The notes beneath the pieces were generated by a model. It was not told where the DNA came from. It did no database searches and saw only the letters and a list, made by a program, of their open reading frames with translations. From CAYLLN01 sp036496265 (GTDB taxonomy: Bacteria > Planctomycetota > Planctomycetia > Pirellulales > Pirellulaceae): 27,334 bases of DNA. The DNA lies in the NCBI GenBank assembly GCA_036496265.1, contig DASXLL010000207.1, forward strand, positions 1 through 27,334. Reading direction: 5' to 3'. Positions 16,037 through 23,533 of this stretch are shown here, piece by piece (within the stretch, counting starts at the first letter, position 1; each line of letters begins with the position of its first letter). The translations under genes were made by a program, and so were the position numbers.

Positions 16037-17674
16037 ATGTCGAAATCCCGATTCACCGGCTTCCTCATTGCGGGATTTTTGCTCCTCACGCTCGCCTACG
16101 CCGAGCTAAAAACACTTCCCTTCACCAAAAATCTGATCCCTTCCGGCTCCTCTTTCGCCGAAAGCACAACCACCAACCTCCCCGCCGAATTCTCCCTCTC
16201 CGGCGACGCCTCCTTCGGCCTACTCGGCGACGACCGTGACAAAAACGGCCACGGCATCCGCTTTCAGCCGTCGAAAGACATCGACAGCGACGACCAGCAC
16301 GCCGGCTCTGTCACCGCGACCACGAAAATCACCGCTGACTCCGGCCGTTGGTTCCGCTTCCGCATCCGCGGCCTCGCTCAAGACAATTTCCAAGTCGAAA
16401 CAGACGACCTCTATCTCCAAGTCGAATTCTTCCGTGACAACGGCACCAACTCGCTCGACCACATCAAAAAGCACGTCTATCCGCTCGTCGAACAAGACCG
16501 CAAAGACCTCCGCGACGCTGGCACCAACAAAAATCTCGGCCTCGCCACCTGGCGCTCGTTCGATCTCGAATTCAAAACGCCCTTCCCCGAAGTCGATACC
16601 CTCAAGCTCACCGCCGGCTTCGCTCACGGCGTCCCCGCCGAATCCAAATCCGAATTCTGGATCGCCGAATTCGAGCTGACGCCCATTCCAGTCCCCGCCG
16701 ACTACGTTCCACCAGCCGGTGGAAAAGTCTCGCTCGCTAAAGACCAACTTGATAGCCTCGTTTCCCTCGGCGGCCGTTGGTACTTCGATCCGCGTGGCGG
16801 CAGCCGCGACGTCCCCGCCAAATTCGACCATACCAACGCCGACCGCCTCCTCTATCTCACCGACAAGCTCGAAGCTCCGTTTGCCGACAACACCACCGCC
16901 TGGCTCAAAGCCGGCTTCAAAGATCGCACCGGCAAAATCGTCGAGACGGATCGCTTCATCCCCGATAACGTCGTCATCACGCCGACATCGACACACCTCG
17001 TCATCCAGTCCAAAAACCTCCCCAACCACCCCACCGCCGTCTTCCCCGACCGCTGGCGAGCCATCGACGGCAACCCGAATTACATCCAGGAGCAAGATTC
17101 CACTTGGTACCTGCCGCTCGTGCCGCGCGAGAACCCGCAGCACGTCGCAATGAACGACAAAAACAGCAACAACGCCCTGCCGATGGGACCGATCGGCCTC
17201 GCGGTCAACGGCATCGTTTTCTTTCACCCGTTCGATCATCTGCAAGGCGAAGACGCGGTCTGGCGGCTCGACCGCTGCTGCGGCCACCCCGCCCCCACCG
17301 CCCAGTATCACTACCACAAATATCCCGTCTGCCTGAAATCCCCCTGGAGCGACGACGGAGGAGCCCACTCCCCCCTCATCGGCTTCGCCTTCGACGGCTT
17401 TCCCCTCTTCGGCCCCTACGAAGCCGCCGGCCAGCTAGCCAAGGATTCCAAAGACAACCCGCTCAACGACTTCAACGTCCACCACGACTCCGATCGCGGC
17501 TGGCACTATCACGTCACCCCCGGCCAATACCCCCACCTCATCGGCGGCTTCTGGGGCTTCGTCGATTCCCGCAATCGCGGCCAAGGCGGCCCGCCACCCG
17601 GCGGCAAAGGTCCTCCGCCCGGCAAAGGTGACTTCAAAGGCAAGTTCAAAGGCAACGGTCCGCCGCCAAAGTAG
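16037..17674 (+). CDS. Exported YHYH-domain protein
   Basis: A 545-residue protein, with GAGG about 7 nt before the ATG and a signal sequence over residues 1-22 (FLIAGFLLLTLAYA). Residues 30-215 form an N-terminal beta-rich domain resembling carbohydrate-binding or concanavalin-like modules (ITADSGRWFRFRIRG; WIAEFELTPI). The C-terminal half (about 300-510) is a YHYH domain: RCCGHPAPTAQYHYHKYPVC with YHYH at 424-427, then GFAFDGFPLFGPYE and GWHYHVTPGQYPHLIGG. The many His and paired Cys residues suggest metal binding, but no function is established for the family to my knowledge. The last 30 residues are a low-complexity Gly/Pro/Lys tail. It is probably secreted or periplasmic and monocistronic. 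Confidence 0.9.
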   Translation: MSKSRFTGFLIAGFLLLTLAYAELKTLPFTKNLIPSGSSFAESTTTNLPAEFSLSGDASFGLLGDDRDKNGHGIRFQPSKDIDSDDQHAGSVTATTKITADSGRWFRFRIRGLAQDNFQVETDDLYLQVEFFRDNGTNSLDHIKKHVYPLVEQDRKDLRDAGTNKNLGLATWRSFDLEFKTPFPEVDTLKLTAGFAHGVPAESKSEFWIAEFELTPIPVPADYVPPAGGKVSLAKDQLDSLVSLGGRWYFDPRGGSRDVPAKFDHTNADRLLYLTDKLEAPFADNTTAWLKAGFKDRTGKIVETDRFIPDNVVITPTSTHLVIQSKNLPNHPTAVFPDRWRAIDGNPNYIQEQDSTWYLPLVPRENPQHVAMNDKNSNNALPMGPIGLAVNGIVFFHPFDHLQGEDAVWRLDRCCGHPAPTAQYHYHKYPVCLKSPWSDDGGAHSPLIGFAFDGFPLFGPYEAAGQLAKDSKDNPLNDFNVHHDSDRGWHYHVTPGQYPHLIGGFWGFVDSRNRGQGGPPPGGKGPPPGKGDFKGKFKGNGPPPK

Positions 17675-17697
17675 AAGCGATCGGGCAATCGGTAACC

Positions 17698-17779
17698 AAC
17701 ACGAAGAACACGAAGAGCACAAAGTGCTGGTATTCTGACTTCAATCCCTTCGTGTTCTTTGTGTACTTTGTGTTTCACT
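17698..17779. repeat. Inverted repeat with 9-nt internal periodicity (CACGAAG type)
   Basis: The left arm is three clean 9-nt units, AACACGAAG, AACACGAAG and AGCACAAAG. The right arm, reverse-complemented, reads AAACACAAAG, TACACAAAG and AACACGAAG, so the arms pair imperfectly around a loop of about 25 nt. It lies 23 bp after the stop of the YHYH gene. It has the same construction as the elements at 5336-5441 and 15016-15096. Confidence 0.82.
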
Positions 17780-17805
17780 GCATTGTATTTGGCGTCTGAA
17801 CTATA

Positions 17806-17835
17806 ATCCGCGTTCATCCGCGCCATCCGCAGTTC
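17806..17835. repeat. Three direct units of an ATCCGCG repeat (single arm)
   Basis: ATCCGCGTTC, ATCCGCGCC and ATCCGCAGTTC follow one another with a 9-10-nt period. I recognise this as one arm of another widespread interspersed repeat whose complete form is also palindromic; here no second arm is seen. It lies 26 bp from the previous element and directly upstream of the EVE gene. Confidence 0.65.
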
Positions 17836-17857
17836 TTCTCTCTTTTATTCCCAACCA

Positions 17858-18331
17858 ATGCCCCAAGCCCAAAAATACTGGCTCGTCAAAACCGAGCCCG
17901 ACTGTTTCTCGATTCACGACCTCGCCAAGCAACCGAAGCAAACAACCGGCTGGAGCGGCGTCCGTAATTATCAAGCCCGCAACTTTATGCGCGACGATAT
18001 GAAGCTCGGCGACCGCGTCTTCGCCTACCACTCCAGCACCGACTAACCGGCCATTGTCGGCACCGCCACGATCGCCCGCGAATCCTATCCCGACCACACC
18101 GCCTGGGACAAAAACGACGATCACCACGACGCCGCCAGCACCGAAGACAGCCCCCGCTGGTTCATGGTCGACATCCGCCTCGAAAAAATCTTCAAACAGC
18201 CTCTAACACTCACCCAACTCCGCAGCATCCCCGCCCTGAAAGAAATGGAACTCCTCCGCAAAGGCTCCCGCCTCAGCGTCCAACCCGTGAGCAAAGCCGA
18301 ATTCGACGCCATAATGAAGCTGGCTGGGTGA
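17858..18331 (+). pseudogene. EVE-domain protein gene with one in-frame stop
   Basis: The frame encodes an EVE-domain protein (PUA-like fold that binds modified bases) of about 157 codons, but codon 63 is TAA (18044-18046). The upstream part has typical family features: KYWLVKTEP at the start, GWSGVRNYQARNFMR and MKLGDRVFAYHSS. After the stop the same frame continues without any other interruption as PAIVGTATIARESYPDHTAWD, then PRWFMVDIRLEKIF and LLRKGSRLSVQPVSKAEFDAIM, to TGA at 18329-18331. Both halves match the family, so this is a single nonsense change in an otherwise intact gene, or a sequencing error. A 62-residue product alone would lack half the fold. The next gene starts 25 bp later. 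Confidence 0.85.
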
Positions 18332-18355
18332 CCTCTGCGTATGGCCGGAGAACTA

Positions 18356-18745
18356 ATGAATAATCAAAGCCGTCTGAGCTTTTCAATCCGCGACCTGTTT
18401 TGGCTCATGACCATTGCTGCACTTGCAATCGGTTGGTTTGCTCACTGGGCTTCGTCTACGATTCGCTTCGAACGATTGCAGCAAGAACATATTCACGTGA
18501 TGACGACACAAAGCGACGCATCAGTAGTCGGCTTGCACGAGAAGGTCAACCAAATGAAAGAGCGCGGTGACTACCAGCGCAAGCTCATGGAGGAGAAAAA
18601 GAAAGGCCTACAAGAAGGCGCGGAGTTTAGCTACCGCTATTTGCAAGAGTTGAAAAAGGCCCGAGCCGAACAGGAGGCGCGCCGGAAAGCGTCGGAGGAC
18701 GCAAATTCTGAGGCCAGTAATACAAAGGCAGATACCAACGATTAG
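18356..18745 (+). CDS. Small membrane/coiled-coil protein, first of four in tandem
   Basis: A 129-residue protein from the ATG at 18356, preceded by GGAG with a 5-nt spacer; an in-frame ATG at 18341 would add five residues. The N-terminus FSIRDLFWLMTIAALAIGWFAHW is an Arg-Asp pair followed by one transmembrane helix and a Trp/His boundary. From about residue 40 the rest is highly charged and probably a coiled coil (RFERLQQEH..., EEKKKGLQEGAEFSYRYLQELKKARAEQ), ending in an Ser/Asn/Asp-rich tail. Topology is likely N-in, with a large charged domain outside. The FSIRDLFWL type start is familiar from planctomycete small membrane proteins, but I know of no function. Three similar genes follow on the same strand. 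Confidence 0.78.
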   Translation: MNNQSRLSFSIRDLFWLMTIAALAIGWFAHWASSTIRFERLQQEHIHVMTTQSDASVVGLHEKVNQMKERGDYQRKLMEEKKKGLQEGAEFSYRYLQELKKARAEQEARRKASEDANSEASNTKADTND

Positions 18746-18758
18746 TGCGAGCTGCCTT

Positions 18759-19139
18759 ATGAAAGTTTCACGTGACTGGTTTTGGTTTGCTATCGCACTT
18801 GCGATCGCGGTGAACTGGCACCTGCATTGGAGGTCGTGGCACTCTCGATACGACGAATTGCTCAAAGAGCACGCGTCGATGCTTCAAGACCGACAAGTGA
18901 CTTCCAAATCCAATGTTGCTTCGCTCGAAGAGGGAGAGTCGGAGATCGCCGACGTCAAACGCCGGTATGAGGAGGAAGTACTGAAAAACGCATACCGGAA
19001 GGCAACGCTCGATGCACGGGTCAAGTGGGCCGTCGATCAACACTTGATGCAAGAGGCCGATTTCAAGGACACCAAAAGGAAAAAGACAGAAGCCGGCATC
19101 AATAATCCTCCCGATCGAGACAAAAAAGGCGTCGATTAG
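18759..19139 (+). CDS. Small membrane/coiled-coil protein, second of four in tandem
   Basis: A 126-residue protein that starts MKVSRDWFWFAIALAIAVNWHLHW: an Arg-Asp pair, one transmembrane helix and a W-x-x-H boundary, as in the preceding gene. A motif DELLKEHAS follows at about 33-41, similar to RLQQEHIH in the first protein and KLAAEHAS in the third. The remaining 80 residues are charged and probably helical (GESEIADVKRRYEEEVLKNAYRK). The gene follows the first by 13 bp and precedes the third by 30 bp, so an operon is likely. No catalytic motif and no cysteine is visible. Function is unknown. Confidence 0.78.
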   Translation: MKVSRDWFWFAIALAIAVNWHLHWRSWHSRYDELLKEHASMLQDRQVTSKSNVASLEEGESEIADVKRRYEEEVLKNAYRKATLDARVKWAVDQHLMQEADFKDTKRKKTEAGINNPPDRDKKGVD

Positions 19140-19169
19140 CCGCCATGGCGATAACCGACTGTTTGCCAC

Positions 19170-19481
19170 ATGAAACGCCACTTACGTGATATTGTCTGGC
19201 TCTTCCTGATCTTGTGTACGGGGTTCGGTTGGTACCTGGATTATTCATCGCAAAATCCTGAGCTTTTGAAGCTGGCCGCAGAGCACGCCTCGGTGAATGC
19301 TAAAAATGAACTGATTGCGAAACAATTCGACGACCGTCACCGCGAACTGCAGCAAGAGCTAGAAAAACGCCGACATACCGTGGAGATCACCTGGGCGTCG
19401 ATCCCTCGCCTCAGAAATGAGCGGCGAAGACTGGAACGAATCGAATCGGAACTAAAAAAATCTGGCAAGGATGGTGACTGA
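19170..19481 (+). CDS. Small membrane/coiled-coil protein, third of four in tandem
   Basis: A 103-residue protein that starts MKRHLRDIVWLFLILCTGFGWYLDY: again an Arg-Asp pair, one hydrophobic helix and an aromatic boundary (W-Y-L-D). ELLKLAAEHASVNAKNELI follows, matching the EHAS region of the second gene. The tail is a Lys/Arg/Glu-rich predicted coiled coil (HRELQQELEKRRHTVEI; RLRNERRRLERIESELKK). It is the shortest of the four. Its stop lies at 19479-19481, one base before the likely start of the fourth gene, so translation of the two is probably coupled. Confidence 0.75.
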   Translation: MKRHLRDIVWLFLILCTGFGWYLDYSSQNPELLKLAAEHASVNAKNELIAKQFDDRHRELQQELEKRRHTVEITWASIPRLRNERRRLERIESELKKSGKDGD

Positions 19482-19482
19482 C

Positions 19483-19902
19483 ATGTTCCAGCCCACCATT
19501 CGCGATTTGTTGTACTTCGTCGTGTTGTTGGCAATTTTCAGCGCCTGGCATGCTCATAGCGTCGCGGTGACCGAGCGTCAACGAACTTTATTGCGGCTAA
19601 TCACGAAAGAGGGCCACGAATCCAATCACATTGAATCCGAATGGAATCAGTACGCCAAAACGATTCCGCGGCAGTTCGAAAAAATCCACGAGGAGCAACG
19701 CATCGCCTCCGACATGAACGGGCTCGCTCAAAATGACTTGATTGCGGTGCGCCGGCGACTGCGCGCTTTGCGCGTCGAGCTTCCCAAGCAAATCGATGGA
19801 CGCGAAGGCGGCACTGAAATGTCTCCTGACGACATCGAAGACTTGAAGGTAGCCAAAATTGAATACGAGACACTTAAAGAAAGTCTTCGACGAAAGGATT
19901 AG
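19483..19902 (+). CDS. Small membrane/coiled-coil protein, fourth of four in tandem
   Basis: A 139-residue protein from ATG 19483; ATG 19471 would overlap the previous gene and has AAGG immediately against it, so the later start is preferred. The N-terminus FQPTIRDLLYFVVLLAIFSAWHAH repeats the pattern of an Ile-Arg-Asp segment, one transmembrane helix and W-x-x-H. A charged helical part follows (TLLRLITKEGHES; VRRRLRALRVELPKQ) with a C-terminal acidic/Lys stretch. The gene ends three bases before the stop codon of the convergent MATE gene. The four proteins share design and short motifs but little overall identity, which suggests old tandem duplication. Confidence 0.75.
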   Translation: MFQPTIRDLLYFVVLLAIFSAWHAHSVAVTERQRTLLRLITKEGHESNHIESEWNQYAKTIPRQFEKIHEEQRIASDMNGLAQNDLIAVRRRLRALRVELPKQIDGREGGTEMSPDDIEDLKVAKIEYETLKESLRRKD

Positions 19903-19905
19903 ATT

Positions 19906-21417
19906 TCAACCAAGCATCTCCGGCTCAATCACCCGCATCGATTTCCACTTCCCGCCGATAAACCGCAGCATATAAACCACGCCTAGCGCCAGAACCCACG
20001 CGGTCAAAATCCACCACCAGCCCCACAAGGCAATCCCCCGCTCCCGCCACTGAAAATATTCTTCGCACGTCCAGCCAACAGCGACCGCGATCATGCCAAT
20101 CAGGCTCGTGGCCAGCATGATGAACTTTGTGTCCCCCGCGCCGCGCAGGGCCCCGATCAGCACGATCTGTGTCGCGTCGAAGAAGCAATAGATGGCCACG
20201 AAGCGCAGCAAATAAATCGTCGTCGTCCGCACTTCGTGAAAATCCTCGGCGGCAAACGCTGTGTGCAGAATCAAAAACGCATCGGGAATCGATAGATACA
20301 GCACCGCGAACAACCCCGTATAAGCCATTCCCAAAATCATCGCCGTCCAAGTCGCCCGCTCCGCCAAATCGGGCCGGTTCTCGCCGAGCTTTTGTCCCAC
20401 GAGCGTCGTGACGGAAATATTCATGCCGATCATGGGCACGAAAGCCATCGCATTGATCGTCATCGCGATCGACGTCGCCGCTCCACCGATATCGCTGGCC
20501 CGCGCGATCGATATCGTGAGCACCGAAAACGCCAGGCATTCGACAAGCTGTGGCAGCCCGCTCGGCAAACCGAACCGAATCAACCGGCGAAATAAGCTCC
20601 AATCGAAGTGATAATCGTCCAGGCCGAATTCCTCCCGCTCCTGCGGCCGCCGCATCAAGAGCCAGAACATCAGCACTGTCACCCAGTTGGAAATCGCCGT
20701 CGTCAGCGCCGCCCCGGCAATCCCCAGCCGTGGAAATCCAAACGCGCCGAAGATGAATGTGTATTCCAGCGAAATATCCAAGAGCGTCCCGACGCAATTG
20801 ACCAACATCACAATCCCGGTCAACCCGCGGCCCGTATAAAAACACGACTGAGCGCCGGTAATGACATACGCGCCGGCTCCTAGCGCAAGCACCTGAAAGT
20901 AAATCACTTCCTGCCGCACAATCGACGGGTTGTCGCTCGTGCCCGCAAACAACCACGGCGCGAGCGGAATCGACAACAAGAATAATGGCACCGTCAGCCA
21001 CCCAAACCAGACCGCCTGCTGCACGGCGTTGCCGACTCGCCGTTTGCGGCCCGCCCCGGTGTATTGCGCGACAAACGTATTGGCGTACGACGCAACTCCC
21101 GCCGGCAGGCAAGTCATCGTCCAGTGATACATGCCCCCCGGCAGCGCCGCCGCCGTGGCCTCGCTGGAATACCACGAGAGGTACAACCGATCGATAAACC
21201 ACATCAGCGACCAAAAGCAGCTCTGCACGATCAGCGGCAACGCCACCGCCAGCACTTCCTGGCCGCCGCACGGCCGTGACCACCAACTGTCCGGTTCAAC
21301 GCCGCTAGCGGCCGGATCCATCGCCAAGCCGCGGTCATCCCTGTTTTCCACGGCTTCGGTTGACACTATCGCCTCTTCGCTTTCGATAATTCCGTTCCTT
21401 GCCCAGTCCCTCGACAC
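19906..21417 (-). CDS. MATE-family efflux transporter
   Basis: A protein of about 503 residues with some 12 hydrophobic helices, as expected for multidrug and toxic compound extrusion transporters, which export drugs or metabolites using Na+ or H+ gradients. Family features include the repeated-half layout, VALPLIVQSCFWSLMWFIDRLYLSWY near the start, SYANTFVAQYTGAG, the AGAALTTAISNWVTVLMF segment and NISVTTLVGQKLGE in the second half, and LIGALRGAGDTKFIM. The GTG at 21417 has AAGG 7 nt upstream and is preferred; an ATG at 21321 also starts before helix 1. The extra N-terminal 30-60 residues are acidic and poorly conserved in style. The substrate cannot be predicted. It is convergent with the small-protein array. 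Confidence 0.92.
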   Translation of the reverse strand: MSRDWARNGIIESEEAIVSTEAVENRDDRGLAMDPAASGVEPDSWWSRPCGGQEVLAVALPLIVQSCFWSLMWFIDRLYLSWYSSEATAAALPGGMYHWTMTCLPAGVASYANTFVAQYTGAGRKRRVGNAVQQAVWFGWLTVPLFLLSIPLAPWLFAGTSDNPSIVRQEVIYFQVLALGAGAYVITGAQSCFYTGRGLTGIVMLVNCVGTLLDISLEYTFIFGAFGFPRLGIAGAALTTAISNWVTVLMFWLLMRRPQEREEFGLDDYHFDWSLFRRLIRFGLPSGLPQLVECLAFSVLTISIARASDIGGAATSIAMTINAMAFVPMIGMNISVTTLVGQKLGENRPDLAERATWTAMILGMAYTGLFAVLYLSIPDAFLILHTAFAAEDFHEVRTTTIYLLRFVAIYCFFDATQIVLIGALRGAGDTKFIMLATSLIGMIAVAVGWTCEEYFQWRERGIALWGWWWILTAWVLALGVVYMLRFIGGKWKSMRVIEPEMLG

Positions 21418-21497
21418 CAATTGGCCTTGCCAGGTTCGCCCCGCGCGTCTCTATTCTTCGCACCAAACCCTAAAATGGAAGTTAGGACGCATCGCCA

Positions 21498-22319
21498 ATG
21501 GATTTCGCCGGTTTAACGGCCATGGAACTCGCCGCCGTCACATTTTTCGTGCTCATCGCCGCCGGGCTCATCGCCTCGGCCGTCCTCGCGCTCCGCAACA
21601 GTGACATGAACCCATTGCAATGCATCTTGTGGGCCGTCGCCTACCTCCTCTGCAAATTCCTGTGGCGCACGCGTTGGCTCAGTCGGCCGGCGCTGCCGCG
21701 CGGTCAAGGCGCGATAATCGTCTGCAACCATCGCAGCAGCGTCGATCCGTTTTTCGTCCAAAGCTCGACAGGCCGCAAAATCCACTGGATGGTCGCCCGC
21801 GAATATTGCCAGCACGCGGCTTTCGGCGGCTTCCTGCGCTCCTGTGAAGTCATCCCTGTCGGCCGCGGCGGCATCGATACGGCTGCCACGAAAATGGCCA
21901 TCCGCCTCGCCCAATCCGGCGACATCGTCGGCATGCTTCCCGAAGGCCGGATCAACATGAGCGAAGAATTCATGTTGCCCGTTCGCCCCGGCGCGGCCCT
22001 CGTCGCCATCAAAGCCAGCGTCCCAGTGGTTCCCTGCTACATCCACGGCGCACCCTATCGCCGCACCGTCGCCAGTCCGTTCTTTATGCCGGCCAGCGTC
22101 GAGGTCCGCTTCGGCGAGCCGCTTGATCCCAAAGACTTCTGCGGCGATGGTGAAGAACGACAAGCCGAACAATTCACCCGCGCCATCATCCGAGCCATCG
22201 CCCATCTCGCCGACCAACCCCATTTCGAGCCGCAACTGGCCGGCCGGAAGTGGAAGCCCACCGCCGACGAGCTCGAAGAAGCCATGGCCGCCAAAGACGC
22301 CCGCGAAGGCTTCGCCTAG
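21498..22319 (+). CDS. PlsC-type lysophospholipid acyltransferase (1-acylglycerol-3-phosphate acyltransferase family)
   Basis: A 273-residue membrane-associated acyltransferase. A hydrophobic N-terminal helix (about 10-32) precedes the catalytic HX4D box NHRSSVD (77-83), the FGGFLRSCEVIPVGRGG segment (109-125) and the glycerophosphate-binding box LPEGRIN (147-153), and a later PVVPCYI region. These are the family motifs for transfer of an acyl group from acyl-CoA or acyl-ACP to a lysophospholipid, giving phosphatidic acid or a related lipid. ATG 21498 is used; ATG 21522 is an alternative. It converges on the ATP-grasp gene, with both stop codons inside one CTAG. The exact acceptor lipid is not determinable from sequence. 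Confidence 0.92.
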   Translation: MDFAGLTAMELAAVTFFVLIAAGLIASAVLALRNSDMNPLQCILWAVAYLLCKFLWRTRWLSRPALPRGQGAIIVCNHRSSVDPFFVQSSTGRKIHWMVAREYCQHAAFGGFLRSCEVIPVGRGGIDTAATKMAIRLAQSGDIVGMLPEGRINMSEEFMLPVRPGAALVAIKASVPVVPCYIHGAPYRRTVASPFFMPASVEVRFGEPLDPKDFCGDGEERQAEQFTRAIIRAIAHLADQPHFEPQLAGRKWKPTADELEEAMAAKDAREGFA

Positions 22320-23428
22320 CAACTCAACATCCGTTTCGCAGTCTCCACGCGCTGCCGCAGCTCCGCTTCCACTCCGTCCACTGTTTTCCCACTCGCAAAC
22401 ACCGTCACCACCGGCTGTCCCGCGCGAATCACCTCACCCGTCCGCGGCAAATCGGCCATCGCCGGCCAACCGCGCGGATCATTCAGCTCCCCCGCCACCA
22501 TTTCCAGCACCGGCGGCACGCGGCAATCGCGCTCGGCGTACACAACCGCCTTGCCAAAGCAGTCCGGATTACTTCGGGCCAGCCACTTCACGGTCCCGCT
22601 GCCGCATGCTGCCACATGTAACCCCACCGCCTGCACCTCCCGCGCCCGCTCCAGGATCTCCACGGACGCTGAATAACGCGGATTGACTTCCACCGGCCAA
22701 AAATCGTTCGCGGCGCGAATGAAATCAACATTGAACAATCCGGCTAACTTAAACTCACTGGCCAGCGCCTCGCCAAGCTTTTTCAAGCGAACGATCTGAT
22801 CATCACTCAATGCAATCGGCCCCACATTCCCCACATACAAAAACGCATTCGACAATCCAAAATCGCGCCCGATCAATTGCTTCGTCACTCCCACGAGCAC
22901 CGCCTTCCCGCCAGCCGCCAAATACACCGCGCTCAGCGACTCGCCATCGACATACCGCTGCAGATACGAGCCCCGCGGCGGCCGCCGCATCTCTTCCGCC
23001 GTCGCGATCCGAACGCCAAGCCCACCGCTCGACCTCCGCGCCTTGACCAACCATTTTCCTTCCACCGCTGAACCACAAACCTCCGGAACCAAGCACCCGG
23101 CCGCCTTCAACGCCTCACCAAACTGTTCGATATCGCGCGCCCGCCGCACAACTTCCGCCGAATTCCCAATCAGCGGCCGAATTGTCGCCAGCCGCTCGAT
23201 TAGCTGCGGATAGTTCTCCAAGGCCCCTGAATACATCCACGGTGCCTGCGGCGCAGCGGCCAACGCCGCTTCAATACCGTCCGGATATCGCTCAATCTTC
23301 ACCGCCGGGCAAATCGCCGCCAAATCGCGATCCGCAAACAGATCGATCGCATAAGGCTTATAACCCGCACGAATTGCCGAAAAAGCCAGCGCCCGCACGC
23401 TAGCCCCGATCACAATCAATTCATCCAT
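22316..23428 (-). CDS. ATP-grasp ligase of unknown substrate
   Basis: A 370-residue protein from ATG 23428, which places IVIGASVRALAFSAIRAGY as the N-terminal nucleotide-fold start; a 35-residue upstream extension lacks family character. ATP-grasp features are the lysine in WLVKARRSSGGLGVR (about 126-140), LQRYVDGESLS (156-166), GLFNVDFI (230-237) and the metal-binding EVNPRYSASVEIL (247-259). These enzymes join a carboxylate to an amine or thiol using ATP. The arrangement resembles COG2232-type carboligases, some of which sit with tetrahydromethanopterin C1-pathway genes in methylotrophs and planctomycetes. No such genes are in this window, so that link is only a suggestion. It is divergent from the App1 gene. 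Confidence 0.88.
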   Translation of the reverse strand: MDELIVIGASVRALAFSAIRAGYKPYAIDLFADRDLAAICPAVKIERYPDGIEAALAAAPQAPWMYSGALENYPQLIERLATIRPLIGNSAEVVRRARDIEQFGEALKAAGCLVPEVCGSAVEGKWLVKARRSSGGLGVRIATAEEMRRPPRGSYLQRYVDGESLSAVYLAAGGKAVLVGVTKQLIGRDFGLSNAFLYVGNVGPIALSDDQIVRLKKLGEALASEFKLAGLFNVDFIRAANDFWPVEVNPRYSASVEILERAREVQAVGLHVAACGSGTVKWLARSNPDCFGKAVVYAERDCRVPPVLEMVAGELNDPRGWPAMADLPRTGEVIRAGQPVVTVFASGKTVDGVEAELRQRVETAKRMLSC

Positions 23429-23533
23429 ACGCGATATTGTAAATGTTTTTGGAATCCGCCTAGAGCGCAGATTGACAATCGGCCCCACCATTTGCTCTAG
23501 TTTTGGCAGTGACTTTTTGTCGCATCGTGCCAC

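Noticed and set aside
16220..17368. 382-codon open frame on the minus strand
   Set aside because: It lies antisense inside the YHYH gene and has a Val/Gly/Asp/Glu-rich shadow composition caused by GC-rich codons. The plus-strand frame has a signal peptide and family motifs.
18044..18046. Programmed readthrough or recoding of TAA in the EVE gene
   Set aside because: TAA is not used for selenocysteine or pyrrolysine and I see no downstream structure that suggests recoding; mutation or sequencing error is simpler.
17858..19902. New defence system made of EVE plus four membrane proteins
   Set aside because: No nuclease, NTPase or sensor domain is visible, the EVE gene is broken, and stand-alone EVE genes are common outside defence loci. 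Kept only as an unexplained membrane array.
19925..21286. 453-codon open frame on the minus strand in another phase of the MATE gene
   Set aside because: Its composition (Arg-, Asp- and Gly-rich with no helices) is that of an out-of-frame reading; the MATE frame has family motifs and 12 helices.
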